The notes beneath the pieces were generated by a model that was given only the letters and a program-made list of their open reading frames with translations, was not told the origin of the DNA and did no database searches. Positions 22,059 to 29,500 of a stretch of 64,000 nt of DNA are shown here, piece after piece (positions within the stretch are counted from its first letter, which is position 1; each line of letters starts with the position of its first letter). Source of the DNA: Streptomyces sp. NBC_00250 (GTDB lineage Bacteria; Actinomycetota; Actinomycetes; Streptomycetales; Streptomycetaceae); the NCBI RefSeq assembly GCF_036192275.1, contig NZ_CP108088.1:1736001-1800000 (forward strand), written 5' to 3'. The translations under genes were made by a program, and so were the position numbers.

Positions 22059-23015
22059 CTACAACTCCTCGTAGTAGCCGGACTGATCGTTGGGGTTGGT
22101 CCAGGGCTGGTAGTCGCCGACGGCGCGGAGGCGCGGCTGGTCGGCGGTCTCGGGCTCGTCGTCGTAGCAGCCCTTGTTGAGCCAGGTGGCTGGGTACTTC
22201 GTGAACTGCGGTTCCTGCCCGGCTCGCTCTCGGGCGTAGGCCAGTGCCGCGTCGACCATGTGCTGGGGATCCACGCCGCGTTCGATGGCGGCGATCCAGG
22301 CCTGCTTGGCTTCCTCGCGGTCGCGCTTGCGGGGGTAGTTCACCCAGAAGGCACCGAAGGCGGCGAGGTGGTGGTCGGGCTGCTTGATGCCTGGGAGCGG
22401 GGTGAGGGTGGATGCGGGAAGAGAAGACGTTTTCTTTCCCGTCTTCGTCTCTCCGTCTTCTTCTTTAGACGTACCACCGTGTGGCACGTCGGTCCGAGCT
22501 GGGGAAAGACCCGTTTCCGCAGGTCGCGCCGACGTACCGCCATGTGGCACGTCGGTCTGACCTGCGCTCTCGTTCGTTTCCGCAGGTCGCGCCGACGTAC
22601 CACCATCTGGTACGTCGGTGGTGCTCTCCGACGTACCACCGTGTGGTACGTCGGTCTGGCCTGCGGTTTTCCGAGAGTTCGCAGGTCGGGCCGACGTACC
22701 GACGTGTGGTACGTCGGTGAGGAGGAGGACGGTGGAGATTTGTCCGCCCTTCATCGGCTCGAGGTCGGGGCTCAGGTAGCCGCATTTCTTGAGCTCGGCG
22801 AAGGCTGCGCGGAACTGTCGCCGGCCGGGGCTGGCTTTGCCGTGCTTGGCGACAGAGGCTCGCCACATGTCGTCAGCCGTGGCCTGCCATCCGTCGGGCC
22901 GGCTGAGAAGTTCGGCGAGAATGCCGCGCGCCATGTGGCTCAGACGGTCGTCGCGCACGGTGGCGTTCGGGACCTGAAGGAAGTCCTTCGTCAGCCTGCT
23001 GCGGCGGATCCTCAC
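22059..23015 (-). CDS. Replication initiator with winged-helix domain and internal iteron-coded repeats
   Basis: 318 residues from GTG 23015. Residues about 20-95 form a winged helix (RDDRLSHMARGILAELLSRP, then RRQFRAAFAELKKCGY), as in phage replisome-organiser proteins. Residues about 100-185 hold five copies of TDVPHGGTS or close variants. A Lys/Glu-rich stretch and a C-terminal domain (YPRKRDREEAKQAWIAAIER, then PATWLNKGCYDD) follow; that end resembles C-terminal parts of phage O/DnaD-type proteins that meet the loader. The peptide repeats are read from DNA palindromes, which suggests the origin lies inside this gene. Confidence 0.75.
   Translation of the reverse strand: MRIRRSRLTKDFLQVPNATVRDDRLSHMARGILAELLSRPDGWQATADDMWRASVAKHGKASPGRRQFRAAFAELKKCGYLSPDLEPMKGGQISTVLLLTDVPHVGTSARPANSRKTAGQTDVPHGGTSESTTDVPDGGTSARPAETNESAGQTDVPHGGTSARPAETGLSPARTDVPHGGTSKEEDGETKTGKKTSSLPASTLTPLPGIKQPDHHLAAFGAFWVNYPRKRDREEAKQAWIAAIERGVDPQHMVDAALAYARERAGQEPQFTKYPATWLNKGCYDDEPETADQPRLRAVGDYQPWTNPNDQSGYYEEL
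22416..22467. other. Purine/pyrimidine-biased, AT-richer tract beside the palindromes
   Basis: The plus strand here is pyrimidine-rich with two T runs (gaagacgttttctttccc and ctccgtcttcttcttt), so the coding strand is purine-rich. It encodes Lys/Glu/Thr. It directly adjoins iteron 1. In lambda an AT-rich purine-biased tract next to the iterons is where the origin opens; the same role here is inference. Confidence 0.5.
22468..22715. repeat. Five palindromic 23-bp repeats in phased array, candidate replication origin
   Basis: Copies lie at 22468-22490, 22531-22553, 22594-22616, 22630-22652 and 22693-22715. Each starts GACGTACC and ends (T/C)ACGTC; the fourth is a perfect inverted repeat with 10-base arms (GACGTACCAC) and a 3-base centre. 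Start-to-start spacings are 63, 63, 36 and 63 bases; 63 is six helical turns. The 40-base spacers are also related, sharing GCAGGTCgcGCC-like ends and inner inverted repeats (GACCTGCG with CGCAGGTC). Iterons inside an initiator gene are known from phage lambda O. Confidence 0.75.
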
Positions 23016-23049
23016 GAGACGTCTTCTCTCTGGCTAAGGCGGTGGGTGG

Positions 23050-23223
23050 CTAGGCGGCGACTTGGTGGTGGCGGCCGGGCTGGTGTTCGTCGCACCGCCA
23101 GCCGCCGGCGTAGAGCCGGGCGGGTTCCCCGCAGACGGGGTTACCGGTCTCGCAGAACCCGGGTGTGGTCTTCGGGTACGGCGGCGGGACGATCTCCAGC
23201 CGGCGGGGCTCGTCGTCGCTCAT
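23050..23223 (-). CDS. 57-residue zinc-binding microprotein
   Basis: ATG 23223 overlaps the stop of the upstream HTH gene (TGATG). The product has Cys at GFCETGNPVCGEP and RCDEH, with late His residues (EHQPGRHHQ), giving a possible CCCH-type zinc site. Pro-rich start (PRRLEIVPPPYPKTTPG). The overlap and metal-site pattern support it. Function unknown. Confidence 0.6.
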   Translation of the reverse strand: MSDDEPRRLEIVPPPYPKTTPGFCETGNPVCGEPARLYAGGWRCDEHQPGRHHQVAA

Positions 23224-24161
23224 GCGGCCACGTCCAGCGGCTCGGGGTGCCGGAGCAGTTCCTGCTGGAGGTGGTTGCGGGTGACGCCGATGCGAGCTGC
23301 GGCGGTTTCATAGTCGGCGCCGAGTCGCATGAGCTCGCGGGCGTTCTCGGCGATCGCGGCACCGCGGTTGGAAGCTTCGCCGCGGGCCATGCCAAGGGCG
23401 CGGTAGCGGTCAGCAGGACTCAGGTGCTTGCGCTCCTGCAGCCAGTCGTCGTGGGCGTCCTGGCAGGGCTGGCAGACCGGGATCTTCTCCAGGCGGTGGG
23501 TCCACCAGCCGCGGTCCGTGCCGCAGAAGCCGGTCCAGTCGGGGAGGGCGGTCGGGTCGTCGATGGTGTCGTCGTCCCAGGCGGCCGGCGGAGCCCAGCC
23601 CCGCGCGGTGGCGTAGTTGCGGCGACGCTGCGCGATCCACGGGGTGACGCCCGTCTCCTCGGCCGCGACATTCGAGAGCTCCGTGTAGACAGCGCGAACG
23701 GAGCGGGCGACCTGCACGGTCAGCTTCGGCGAACGCCCGACCTGTTCGATCGTCCTAGGAGCGCTGCAGGGGAGGCGGCCGTTGATGGTGGGGCTGGTCC
23801 AGCCAAGGTGGGCAAGGGCCCGGATCCGACGGACGGTGCCGGTGGCGTCGATCCTTGCGCCTGCCGGGTAGTCGTCGAGTGTGGGCGTGAAGGAGAGGAT
23901 CGCGGTGGCGGTCTCGGGGCGGATCCGCTTGCTGGGCGGGTAGGGGTTCTTGCCGTAGAGGAGTCCGCACAGCGTGGGAACGGGGACGCCGGTCTTTGCT
24001 GCCTGGGAGGCGATGGAGAGTCCGCCGGCCTGGAGGCGGAGGACGTGCTGCCTGGCGGGTTCGGCGTCGACCATGGGCTGCCACTGGCCGTAGGCCATGA
24101 GTCGCCGGCGGCGGCGCTGGTTGTGGGTCTTTGCGGCTCGCTGGGCTTCAGTGCGGGTCAC
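23220..24161 (-). CDS. HTH protein of actinobacterial mobile elements
   Basis: 313 residues from GTG 24161. Two helix-turn-helix regions are visible: SIASQAAKTGVPVPTLCGLL (about 48-67) and a C-terminal YETAAARIGVTRNHLQQELL (about 283-302). A CQPC pair (about 232) may bind zinc. The middle has HLGWTSPTINGRL, again HTH-like. It reads like a multi-HTH regulator often found before phage replication genes. Promoter target unknown. Confidence 0.65.
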   Translation of the reverse strand: MTRTEAQRAAKTHNQRRRRRLMAYGQWQPMVDAEPARQHVLRLQAGGLSIASQAAKTGVPVPTLCGLLYGKNPYPPSKRIRPETATAILSFTPTLDDYPAGARIDATGTVRRIRALAHLGWTSPTINGRLPCSAPRTIEQVGRSPKLTVQVARSVRAVYTELSNVAAEETGVTPWIAQRRRNYATARGWAPPAAWDDDTIDDPTALPDWTGFCGTDRGWWTHRLEKIPVCQPCQDAHDDWLQERKHLSPADRYRALGMARGEASNRGAAIAENARELMRLGADYETAAARIGVTRNHLQQELLRHPEPLDVAA

Positions 24162-24322
24162 TGTCCTGTCTCCTTCCGGGCGGGCTGGTGTGCGGGGAGG
24201 TCGTAGAGGGTCTGGCAGAGGCGGAGGCTGTCGGTGCGGCGCCAGCGTTCGAGGTCGGCGAGGATTTCGATCTCCGCCCTGAAGCGGAGGCCGGCGGCAC
24301 GGCGGCGGGCTCGGCGGGTCAT
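24158..24322 (-). CDS. 54-residue basic microprotein
   Basis: ATG 24322 overlaps the upstream stop, and its own TGA (24158-24160) overlaps the next GTG start. Very basic start (MTRRARRRAAGLRFRAEIEI), then an amphipathic helix (LADLERWRRTDSLRLCQTLY). The arginine-rich helix suggests nucleic-acid binding. Included for the two stop/start overlaps. Confidence 0.55.
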   Translation of the reverse strand: MTRRARRRAAGLRFRAEIEILADLERWRRTDSLRLCQTLYDLPAHQPARKETGQ

Positions 24323-24732
24323 GCCGCGGCCTGGCGTGCTGCGGCGGTGCCCTTCCAGGTGCGGACTCCGGAGTGGTTCACGGTGGGGCGGCTGCTGCAG
24401 GCCCAGCCGGCTTTGCGGATGTAGCCCTCGTCCTGGAGGAGGGTCATCAGCCGTCCCCAGTGGTGGGCGGAGTCCGGCGGCTCGGGCAACTTGTGCTCGT
24501 CGGCGATCTCAAAGCAGGTGAACGTGCGGCCGGTTGCCGCGGCGTCTATGTACTTGGGCCAGACCTGGGCGAGCCACGTCTCGTAGTCCTCGGCGCGCTC
24601 CTGGCGGGCGGGCCGCTTCGGCTCGGGGATGGTGCCGTCGAGCGCGGGCTGGATGGGGTTTGTCATGCCACTACCTGTAAGCCTGCGGTGCGACACGGCT
24701 GGTTTCACGGAAGGTTTCACGATCTTGGTCAC
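24319..24732 (-). CDS. Hypothetical winged-helix-like protein
   Basis: 137 residues from GTG 24732 (GAAGGG RBS) or 115 from ATG 24666; both are possible. The core WLAQVWPKYIDAAATGRTFT then CFEIADEHKLPEPPDSAHHW resembles a small winged-helix domain (DSAHHWGRLMTLLQDEGYIR forms helix and wing). The final KAGWACSSRPTVNHSGVRTW segment is seen in phage proteins controlling or assisting recombination. Directly upstream (in transcription) is recT, so it may act in the recombination-replication transition. Confidence 0.65.
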   Translation of the reverse strand: MTKIVKPSVKPAVSHRRLTGSGMTNPIQPALDGTIPEPKRPARQERAEDYETWLAQVWPKYIDAAATGRTFTCFEIADEHKLPEPPDSAHHWGRLMTLLQDEGYIRKAGWACSSRPTVNHSGVRTWKGTAAARQAAA

Positions 24733-24784
24733 GGCGTTTCCCTTCTGCTGACCTGCGGGGACACGAGTTCTTGATTCGCCTTGC

Positions 24785-25579
24785 TCAGTCGACGAGTTCG
24801 CCGTCGATGGGCTCGTCCTCGTCGGGGTCGATCTCGCCGAGCGGGAGGGCGGGTGCGTCGAGGCGCTCGATGACCCCGCTGCGCTTCTCGGCCGAGGTGG
24901 GTACCCACTTGCCGAGCCGTCGGGCCGCCGTCTTAAGCCACATGGCCTCTTCGTCGGTGCGCCACGGGCTGTAGTCGCTGTCGGCGCCGTCGGACTTGGC
25001 CTTGGCGCGGGCGATGTGGTCGCGGTTGAGGACGACGACCTTGCTGATCGCCCCGCCCTGCATGACGGCGTAGGCGTAGGCGCCGACGAGCGGGCCGCGG
25101 TCGCCGAACCAGTCGACCTTGTGGTGGGGCTGCTTCATGGCGCCGGGCCAGCGCGGTGGCCGGTGGTCGTCGAGGGCGCCGGGCGTCCATGCGAACTCGT
25201 CGTTGGTGCGGACGACTTCGACGACGACGGACTGGGCGGCGCCGGCGTTGTAGATGAGCTCGACGATGCCCTGGTAGCCGACGATGCCCTGGACTTCGAG
25301 CTGACCCTTGCGCTTGATGGGCCTCAGGTAGAACTGCTCGGTGCCGGGCTCGAGGCCGAGGCGGGCGGCGGTCATGAGGGCGCTCATGAGGCTGCCGGGG
25401 TTGTTCTGGGCGGCGGCGGCGAGCTTCTCGTTCTGGCGGAGGACGCCGACGGCGAGGCGGGCGAAGGTGTCGACACGCACGTGGCTGGCGGCGACGACGG
25501 CGAGCTCCGGCTTGTACTGCTCGATCATGGCCGCTGGCGTGTGGGACTGGCGGGCGATCTCGTTGCCGATCTGGCTCAT
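24785..25579 (-). CDS. recT: RecT-type single-strand annealing protein
   Basis: 264 residues. The RecT core is evident: NPGSLMSALMTAARLGLEPG (about 61-80), the YLRPIKRKGQLEVQGIVGYQ block (about 84-103), and a C-terminal acidic tail (DPDEDEPIDGELVD). It would anneal single strands produced by the exonuclease encoded just before it. Its start overlaps the YqaJ gene stop (ATGA), as expected for a two-component recombinase. The pair can circularise or repair phage DNA. Confidence 0.9.
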   Translation of the reverse strand: MSQIGNEIARQSHTPAAMIEQYKPELAVVAASHVRVDTFARLAVGVLRQNEKLAAAAQNNPGSLMSALMTAARLGLEPGTEQFYLRPIKRKGQLEVQGIVGYQGIVELIYNAGAAQSVVVEVVRTNDEFAWTPGALDDHRPPRWPGAMKQPHHKVDWFGDRGPLVGAYAYAVMQGGAISKVVVLNRDHIARAKAKSDGADSDYSPWRTDEEAMWLKTAARRLGKWVPTSAEKRSGVIERLDAPALPLGEIDPDEDEPIDGELVD

Positions 25580-26460
25580 GCGCTGTGGCTCCTGTACGGC
25601 TGGAGGGCGAGGGTGGTGCCGTCGGTGTTGACCGTGCGGTAGGCGATGCGACGCTCGCCGCAGACGGCGCGGTAGCCGTTGCCGATGTGGTCGAGGACTT
25701 CGCCGCGGACTTGGGTGAACTCGGTGTCGACGGTGCGGCGCTGGTCGCCGATGACCTCGTAGCGGGCGGCGAGTTCGAGGGGGATCTCGACGTCGATGTC
25801 GTCGCGGCCGTGGGGCTGGACGCGGATGGTCTGGTAGGTGGCGTCGGCTCCGTCGATGGGGGGCCGGTTGCCGCGGCGCACGTCGTCGAGGAACCGCTCG
25901 GCCGCGTCACGGAGGATCTGCGCGTCGTCGGCGTCGTACTCGACGACGTACTCGCGGTAGTCGTGGCCGGAGACGAGGAGCGCGATGTGGGTGGTGCGGT
26001 AGCCGGTGACATCCATCTGCCACTGGACCTGGCAGCGGTAGTAGACGGGGATCTCGTCGCTGCCGGCCGGGCCCCAGCCTTCACCGAACGGGGACGTCTT
26101 GACCTCGACGAGGGAGTTGTCGCCGATACGGTCGGGGGTGGCGCGCTGCCAGTCCCGGTCGCGGTGCCGCCATGTGCCGGTCTCGTGGAGTTCGACGCCG
26201 TGCCCGTCGGACCACTTCTGGGCGACGGCCGCTTCGAGCCGGTTGCCCCATTCGACGGCCGGGTTGGACTCGAACGGCGGGGTGGGCAGGCCGGCCTTCT
26301 TGTGCCAGAGGCTGAAGCGGGACTGCCACGGGGAGAGGTTGACGACCGCGGCGATCTCGGTGGCGGTGATGCACAGGCCGCCACGGGCCTTCTCCCACTC
26401 GGGTGTGCCGGGGGTGTACTGGCCGAGGAGGATCCCGGTCGGGGGCTGGACGGCGATCAC
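25576..26460 (-). CDS. YqaJ/lambda-Exo family exonuclease
   Basis: 294 residues. YqaJ-type nuclease features: ITATEIAAVVNLSPWQS (about 31-47), WGNRLEAAVAQKW (about 71-83) with a metal-binding Glu, and DNSLVEVKTSPFG (about 112-124) carrying the catalytic E-x-K pair. A helical region (PVYYRCQVQWQMDVTGY) completes the fold. As the partner of RecT it would resect double-strand ends 5' to 3'. The last 100 residues are less conserved. Confidence 0.88.
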   Translation of the reverse strand: MIAVQPPTGILLGQYTPGTPEWEKARGGLCITATEIAAVVNLSPWQSRFSLWHKKAGLPTPPFESNPAVEWGNRLEAAVAQKWSDGHGVELHETGTWRHRDRDWQRATPDRIGDNSLVEVKTSPFGEGWGPAGSDEIPVYYRCQVQWQMDVTGYRTTHIALLVSGHDYREYVVEYDADDAQILRDAAERFLDDVRRGNRPPIDGADATYQTIRVQPHGRDDIDVEIPLELAARYEVIGDQRRTVDTEFTQVRGEVLDHIGNGYRAVCGERRIAYRTVNTDGTTLALQPYRSHSA

Positions 26461-26696
26461 GCGGCCACCTCACCCTGGGCGATGCCCTGGAGGTTGGTGA
26501 CGCCGTCGGGGTCGTACTGGATGGCGACGACGGCGGCGACGTAGCCGGGGAAGCCGAGGGCGAGCTTGTCGCGGTTGGCGGGGTCGGCCATGTCGATGGC
26601 CTTGATGATCTGCTCGGTGAAGCTGCCGGCCTGGTAGCCGCCGCGGCCGTAGTGGAAGAGGACGTGGTTCGCGACTTCCGGGGTGATGCTGTCCAT
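26457..26696 (-). CDS. Hypothetical protein upstream of the recombination pair
   Basis: 79 residues from ATG 26696; stop overlaps the exonuclease start region. Helical: MDSITPEVANHVLFHYGRGG then YQAGSFTEQIIKAIDMADPA. Ends YVAAVVAIQYDPDGVTNLQG. Similar small proteins precede recombination genes in actinophages, but the role is not known. A strong hairpin lies upstream, so a promoter or processing site may be near. Confidence 0.65.
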   Translation of the reverse strand: MDSITPEVANHVLFHYGRGGYQAGSFTEQIIKAIDMADPANRDKLALGFPGYVAAVVAIQYDPDGVTNLQGIAQGEVAA

Positions 26697-26720
26697 CTGG
26701 GGCTCCTGAGGGTGTGGGGT

Positions 26721-26758
26721 GCCAGCCGCCCCGCGCTGGGGGTTCGGGGGCGGCTGGC
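26721..26758 (-). terminator. 12-bp-stem hairpin
   Basis: GCCAGCCGCCCC (26721-26732) pairs perfectly with GGGGCGGCTGGC (26747-26758), 14-base loop. It sits between the small-gene chain ending at 26858 and the recombination block starting at 26696. No T tract, so it may terminate, attenuate or shield RNA. Confidence 0.5.
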
Positions 26759-26857
26759 TGGCGCGGAGCCGGGGGGTGGCTCGACGCGCCGGTCTATGGG
26801 GTTGTGGTCTTGTCCCGCCGGCCGGGCGGTGGTCTGCACGTCAGGCCGGCGGGCGGT

Positions 26858-27040
26858 TCAGGCGGCCTGCGGGTCAGCGCAGATCGGGAGGAGCAGCTGG
26901 GCCTCGTAGCTGGCCGATACCTCGGGCAGGTCGTGCGATTCGATGAGGTGGTCGGTCATGACCTCGACCGCGTGCTCGTGGAGCAGGCCGGTGACCGTGG
27001 TGGTGCAGCCGGGCATCGGACAGCGCAGGTAGCCGTTCAC
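26858..27040 (-). CDS. Small C2H2-like zinc-finger protein
   Basis: Start GTG 27040 overlaps the upstream stop (GTGA). 60 residues: YLRCPMPGCTTTV supplies a Cys pair, and HEHAVEVMTDHLIESHDLPE supplies His spaced like a C2H2 zinc finger. The rest (ASYEAQLLLPICADP) is short. A single-finger DNA- or protein-binding role is likely; partner unknown. Confidence 0.65.
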   Translation of the reverse strand: MNGYLRCPMPGCTTTVTGLLHEHAVEVMTDHLIESHDLPEVSASYEAQLLLPICADPQAA

Positions 27041-27315
27041 GCCGCGGCCGCCTTCCGGTGCTCGCAGGTCCCCCGGAAGCACGGTTCGGCCTGCTGCTTC
27101 CACTGCTGCTTGGTGACGAGGCGGACCGTCCAGCCGTTCTTCAGATCGCGGTCCCGGTCGCGCTGCCGGGGAGTGAAGCCCTTGTGAGCTTCGGCGGCGG
27201 TGACCGCGGTGTCGCCGTGGCTGCTGCTGTACACGCAGCCGTTCGCGTCGGACCGGATCCAGAAGCATTGAGCGAGCGGGAGGATCTCGTCCTCGATCTG
27301 AACCATGAGCTTCAC
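27037..27315 (-). CDS. Hypothetical protein
   Basis: Start GTG 27315 chosen for the AAGGAG RBS; an internal ATG lies three codons later. 92 residues: MVQIEDEILPLAQCFWIRSD, then a charged region (GDTAVTAAEAHKGFTPRQRD) and a basic end with two Cys (EPCFRGTCEHRKAAAA). The late CFRGTC pair and His could bind metal. It overlaps its downstream neighbour through GTGA. Confidence 0.6.
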   Translation of the reverse strand: MKLMVQIEDEILPLAQCFWIRSDANGCVYSSSHGDTAVTAAEAHKGFTPRQRDRDRDLKNGWTVRLVTKQQWKQQAEPCFRGTCEHRKAAAA

Positions 27316-27410
27316 GACGACTCCTTGGAGAGGTGCCAGCCGAGGGCCAGCAGGGCGATGGATGCGGCGGCGACGGCCAGGACGGTGCGCCAGATGGGGA
27401 GGCGGGTCAC
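27312..27410 (-). CDS. 32-residue single-pass membrane microprotein
   Basis: GTG 27410 to TGA 27312-27314. The peptide has a basic start (VTRLPIWRT), one hydrophobic helix (VLAVAAASIALLALGW) and a polar tail (HLSKESS). Its start overlaps the upstream stop (27407-27410) and its stop overlaps the downstream start (27312-27315), so it fits the coupled chain exactly. Its tail DNA also supplies the RBS of the next gene. Too small for homology; function unknown. Confidence 0.55.
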   Translation of the reverse strand: MTRLPIWRTVLAVAAASIALLALGWHLSKESS

Positions 27411-27607
27411 TGGGCACCCCGCACGTCGTCGGGGATCTCGGCGAACCCGGCGAGGATGTCGGCCCTCAGGTTCGGGTCGGTGATCCAGGAGGGGACGGCG
27501 GTCCGTGGTGCGAGGTCCAGGCCGGCGAGCAGCTGGTGGGCGGCGGCCGCGGGGACGGTCGGGGTGGTCAGCAGCGGCGACAGGATGTCGACCGCGGGCC
27601 GGGTCAT
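27407..27607 (-). CDS. Hypothetical protein
   Basis: 66 residues from ATG 27607, overlapping the upstream stop (ATGA). Hydrophobic/Pro-rich start (MTRPAVDILSPLLTTPTVPA), helical middle (AAAHQLLAGLDLAPR) and acidic end (DILAGFAEIPDDVRGAQ). No motif found. Confidence 0.55.
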   Translation of the reverse strand: MTRPAVDILSPLLTTPTVPAAAAHQLLAGLDLAPRTAVPSWITDPNLRADILAGFAEIPDDVRGAQ

Positions 27608-28185
27608 GAGACGGCCTCGAAGACCGGCGTCGGGCCCTGCTGGTATGCCCGCCGGTACCGCCAGCGCGGGCTGGGCGACTTCGTCTCGGTCCACTCGATC
27701 GGCCCGTGGCAGCGCCGGTACGGGCTGTGGTACCAGGCGCGGCGCATGGCGAGCGCTCCGCAGTCCGGGCAGGCGATCTGAGGCCCGAACGGCGCGCCGG
27801 TCATGCTGCTCATGTCGTAGTGGTCGGGGCGAAGAACGTCGACCGATCCGTCGATGGCCTGCTTGCGGCTGAAGTCGGGCCAGTCGGAACCGTCCTCGTA
27901 CTGCATGATCGCGGCGTCCTGGCTCTCGGCGGACACCTTGACCAGGTAGACCGAGGTGACCTCGAACTTCACGTAGTAGTCGCGCTCGTCGAGCCCCCAC
28001 TGCTGGTGCCGCGGCACCTGGCTCTCGATGAAGGCGAGGATGTCGTCCATCTCTCCGCGCGGTTCCGGGCGGGCGTACCGCCGGCCGCGGGCGTCCTCGT
28101 GGGCGCCGGGGTGGCCGATGTCGCGGATGCAGTCGTAGACGCTGATGGTCTGGCCGTCCTCGAACAGCTCCTGCGCGCACTTCAT
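27604..28185 (-). CDS. Hypothetical protein with zinc ribbon
   Basis: ATG 28185 overlaps the upstream stop (ATGA), rejecting the longer frame. 193 residues: an N-terminal Cys-containing part (MKCAQELFEDGQTISVYDCI), a beta domain (YYVKFEVTSVYLVKVSAESQ), and a C-terminal ribbon ACPDCGALAMRRAWYHSPYR with RCHGP. CPDC and RC-H likely bind zinc. The middle resembles small phage proteins of unknown role. Confidence 0.65.
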   Translation of the reverse strand: MKCAQELFEDGQTISVYDCIRDIGHPGAHEDARGRRYARPEPRGEMDDILAFIESQVPRHQQWGLDERDYYVKFEVTSVYLVKVSAESQDAAIMQYEDGSDWPDFSRKQAIDGSVDVLRPDHYDMSSMTGAPFGPQIACPDCGALAMRRAWYHSPYRRCHGPIEWTETKSPSPRWRYRRAYQQGPTPVFEAVS

Positions 28186-28358
28186 CGGGCCCCTCCAGGC
28201 GTCCAGTTCGGGTAGTCGGCGTCGCTCGAGCAGAGTTCGGGGTGGCGGAGCATGTAGATCGCGTCTCCGTCGGCGACGACCTCGTGCTCGTTGCCGAGGG
28301 CGGCGTGACGGGTCTGGGAGTCGCGCAAGACCTGGCATAGGTCGTCGATGGCGTTCAT
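28182..28358 (-). CDS. 58-residue hypothetical protein
   Basis: ATG 28358 overlaps the upstream stop; TGA 28182-28184 overlaps the next ATG. The product (MNAIDDLCQVLRDSQTRHAA then LGNEHEVVADGDAIYMLRHP) is acidic with one helix and a short beta segment, ending PNWTPGGAR. Not recognised. The overlaps support it. Confidence 0.55.
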   Translation of the reverse strand: MNAIDDLCQVLRDSQTRHAALGNEHEVVADGDAIYMLRHPELCSSDADYPNWTPGGAR

Positions 28359-28543
28359 CGGGCGCCGCCTTCACGGGGCAGGAGTCCGAGGCGCCGCCAG
28401 TGCGCGGCCTCGGCGTCGGCTTCCGTCAGGAGGTCAAGCCTCTGCTTGCCCGTGACCTTGCGAGCGTGGGCGCGGATGTCGGCGATCTGCTGCTCGACGT
28501 CGGCGAGCGGCACGTCCAGGCGGGCAATGTCGGCGGCGGTCAT
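28355..28543 (-). CDS. Small helical protein
   Basis: 62 residues from ATG 28543, overlapping both neighbours by 4 bases. Two helices (LADVEQQIADIRAHARKV and LLTEADAEAAHWRRLGLLPR). It might form a helical hairpin. No assigned function. Confidence 0.55.
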   Translation of the reverse strand: MTAADIARLDVPLADVEQQIADIRAHARKVTGKQRLDLLTEADAEAAHWRRLGLLPREGGAR

Positions 28544-28833
28544 CGGGCACCGCCCTCGACGGCCTCACGGAACGACCGGATCAGCTCATGGATCTGGTCG
28601 ATCGCCTCGTCCAACGGCTCGTGCTCCGTTGCGAGGCCGAGCGTGGTGAGGAAGTTGTCGAGGGACTTCGCGTCCAGCTCCTTGGCCCATGCGAGCGGCT
28701 CGGACTCCGGCGCCTGGAGCAGGCCGGCGGCGTTCAGGTCGAAGGCGAGCGAGTAAGCCTCACGGTTACCCCTGGCCATCGAAGCCTGGATCACGTCAGC
28801 CGCCGCGTTGATCAGCTTGGGGTTCGTGCTCAT
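28540..28833 (-). CDS. Helical hypothetical protein
   Basis: 97 residues from ATG 28833. All-helical pattern (LINAAADVIQASMARGNREA, then EPLDEAIDQIHELIRSFREA). Coupled to neighbours by ATGA overlaps. Its place near the start of the leftward early operon suggests an early element function. Not recognised. Confidence 0.6.
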   Translation of the reverse strand: MSTNPKLINAAADVIQASMARGNREAYSLAFDLNAAGLLQAPESEPLAWAKELDAKSLDNFLTTLGLATEHEPLDEAIDQIHELIRSFREAVEGGAR

Positions 28834-29096
28834 GCCGCACCTCGCACGATGAGCCGCGGGCCGTAGGCGCCGAGGGTCTTGTTGGCGCGGGCCAGCCGGC
28901 CGAGCGCGGCCTCGAAGTCCTGGCGGTCCTCGGCACTGTTGAGCGGCCGGAGCCGGCGGATCTCGCGGACCTCACCGAAGGCGTCGATCTCCGCCTGCAG
29001 GACGGGCCGCGGAAGCGACAGGCCGATCAGGGTGGCGACGGCGTCCGGGATCGGGACGGGCACCAACTGGGGGTGCGTCTGAGATACTCGGGACAC
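28830..29096 (-). CDS. Hypothetical protein of the early operon
   Basis: 88 residues from GTG/ATG 29096 behind an AGAAGGAAGACC RBS. Helices include IPDAVATLIGLSLPRP and DRQDFEAALGRLARANKTL, with a basic patch REIRRLRPLNS between them. It is the third gene from the control region. No family recognised. Confidence 0.6.
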   Translation of the reverse strand: MSRVSQTHPQLVPVPIPDAVATLIGLSLPRPVLQAEIDAFGEVREIRRLRPLNSAEDRQDFEAALGRLARANKTLGAYGPRLIVRGAA

Positions 29097-29196
29097 GGGG
29101 TCTTCCTTCTCTCTCGCAGGTTGCGTGCGGTGGAGGGGTGGATCTCGGAGGGCCGGCCGTCGGGTGTAGGAGCCCGGCTCCGGCCCGCATACCGCG

Positions 29197-29499
29197 CTAG
29201 GCGGCGAGGGGCATGAGCTGCTTGCGGCCCTGGCCCTGCCGGCCCCGACGGGGCACGGCCGTCCTGGGCGGCTGGGTCAGGCTGTCCTCGAGCAGGGCCT
29301 GCCGGTCTGCCTTGGTGGTCACCACCGTGCGACCCGGCTTGCGCTTCAGGCCGAGCTCGTTGAGGCGGCGGTGCACGGTGCGGACGCTGCAGCTCAGGAC
29401 GTAGGCCGTCTCCTGGACGGTCATGACGTCGGCGTTCAGGTCCTTGGGCTCCTGCGGCGTCTCGTACTTCTGGTACCGCTCTTTCCGGTCCCCGGGCAT
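29197..29499 (-). CDS. Excisionase-like HTH protein
   Basis: 100 residues. The core MTVQETAYVLSCSVRTVHRR then LNELGLKRKPGRTVVTTKAD is the helix-turn-helix and wing of MerR/Xis-type proteins. Basic C-terminus (PRRGRQGQGRKQL). It lies 1.3 kb from the integrase and next to the XRE gene, so either excisionase or early regulator fits. Its stop is 100 bases before the next start. Confidence 0.7.
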   Translation of the reverse strand: MPGDRKERYQKYETPQEPKDLNADVMTVQETAYVLSCSVRTVHRRLNELGLKRKPGRTVVTTKADRQALLEDSLTQPPRTAVPRRGRQGQGRKQLMPLAA

Positions 29500-29500
29500 G

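Noticed and set aside
22468..22715. Repeats considered as a CRISPR array
   Set aside because: Units are palindromes in a coding frame, spacers are related to each other rather than unique, spacing includes a 36-base step, and there are no cas genes.
21498..24206. 902-codon plus-strand open frame opposite the replication genes
   Set aside because: No recognisable domains and composition typical of antisense frames in high-GC DNA; the minus-strand genes carry Walker and HTH motifs.
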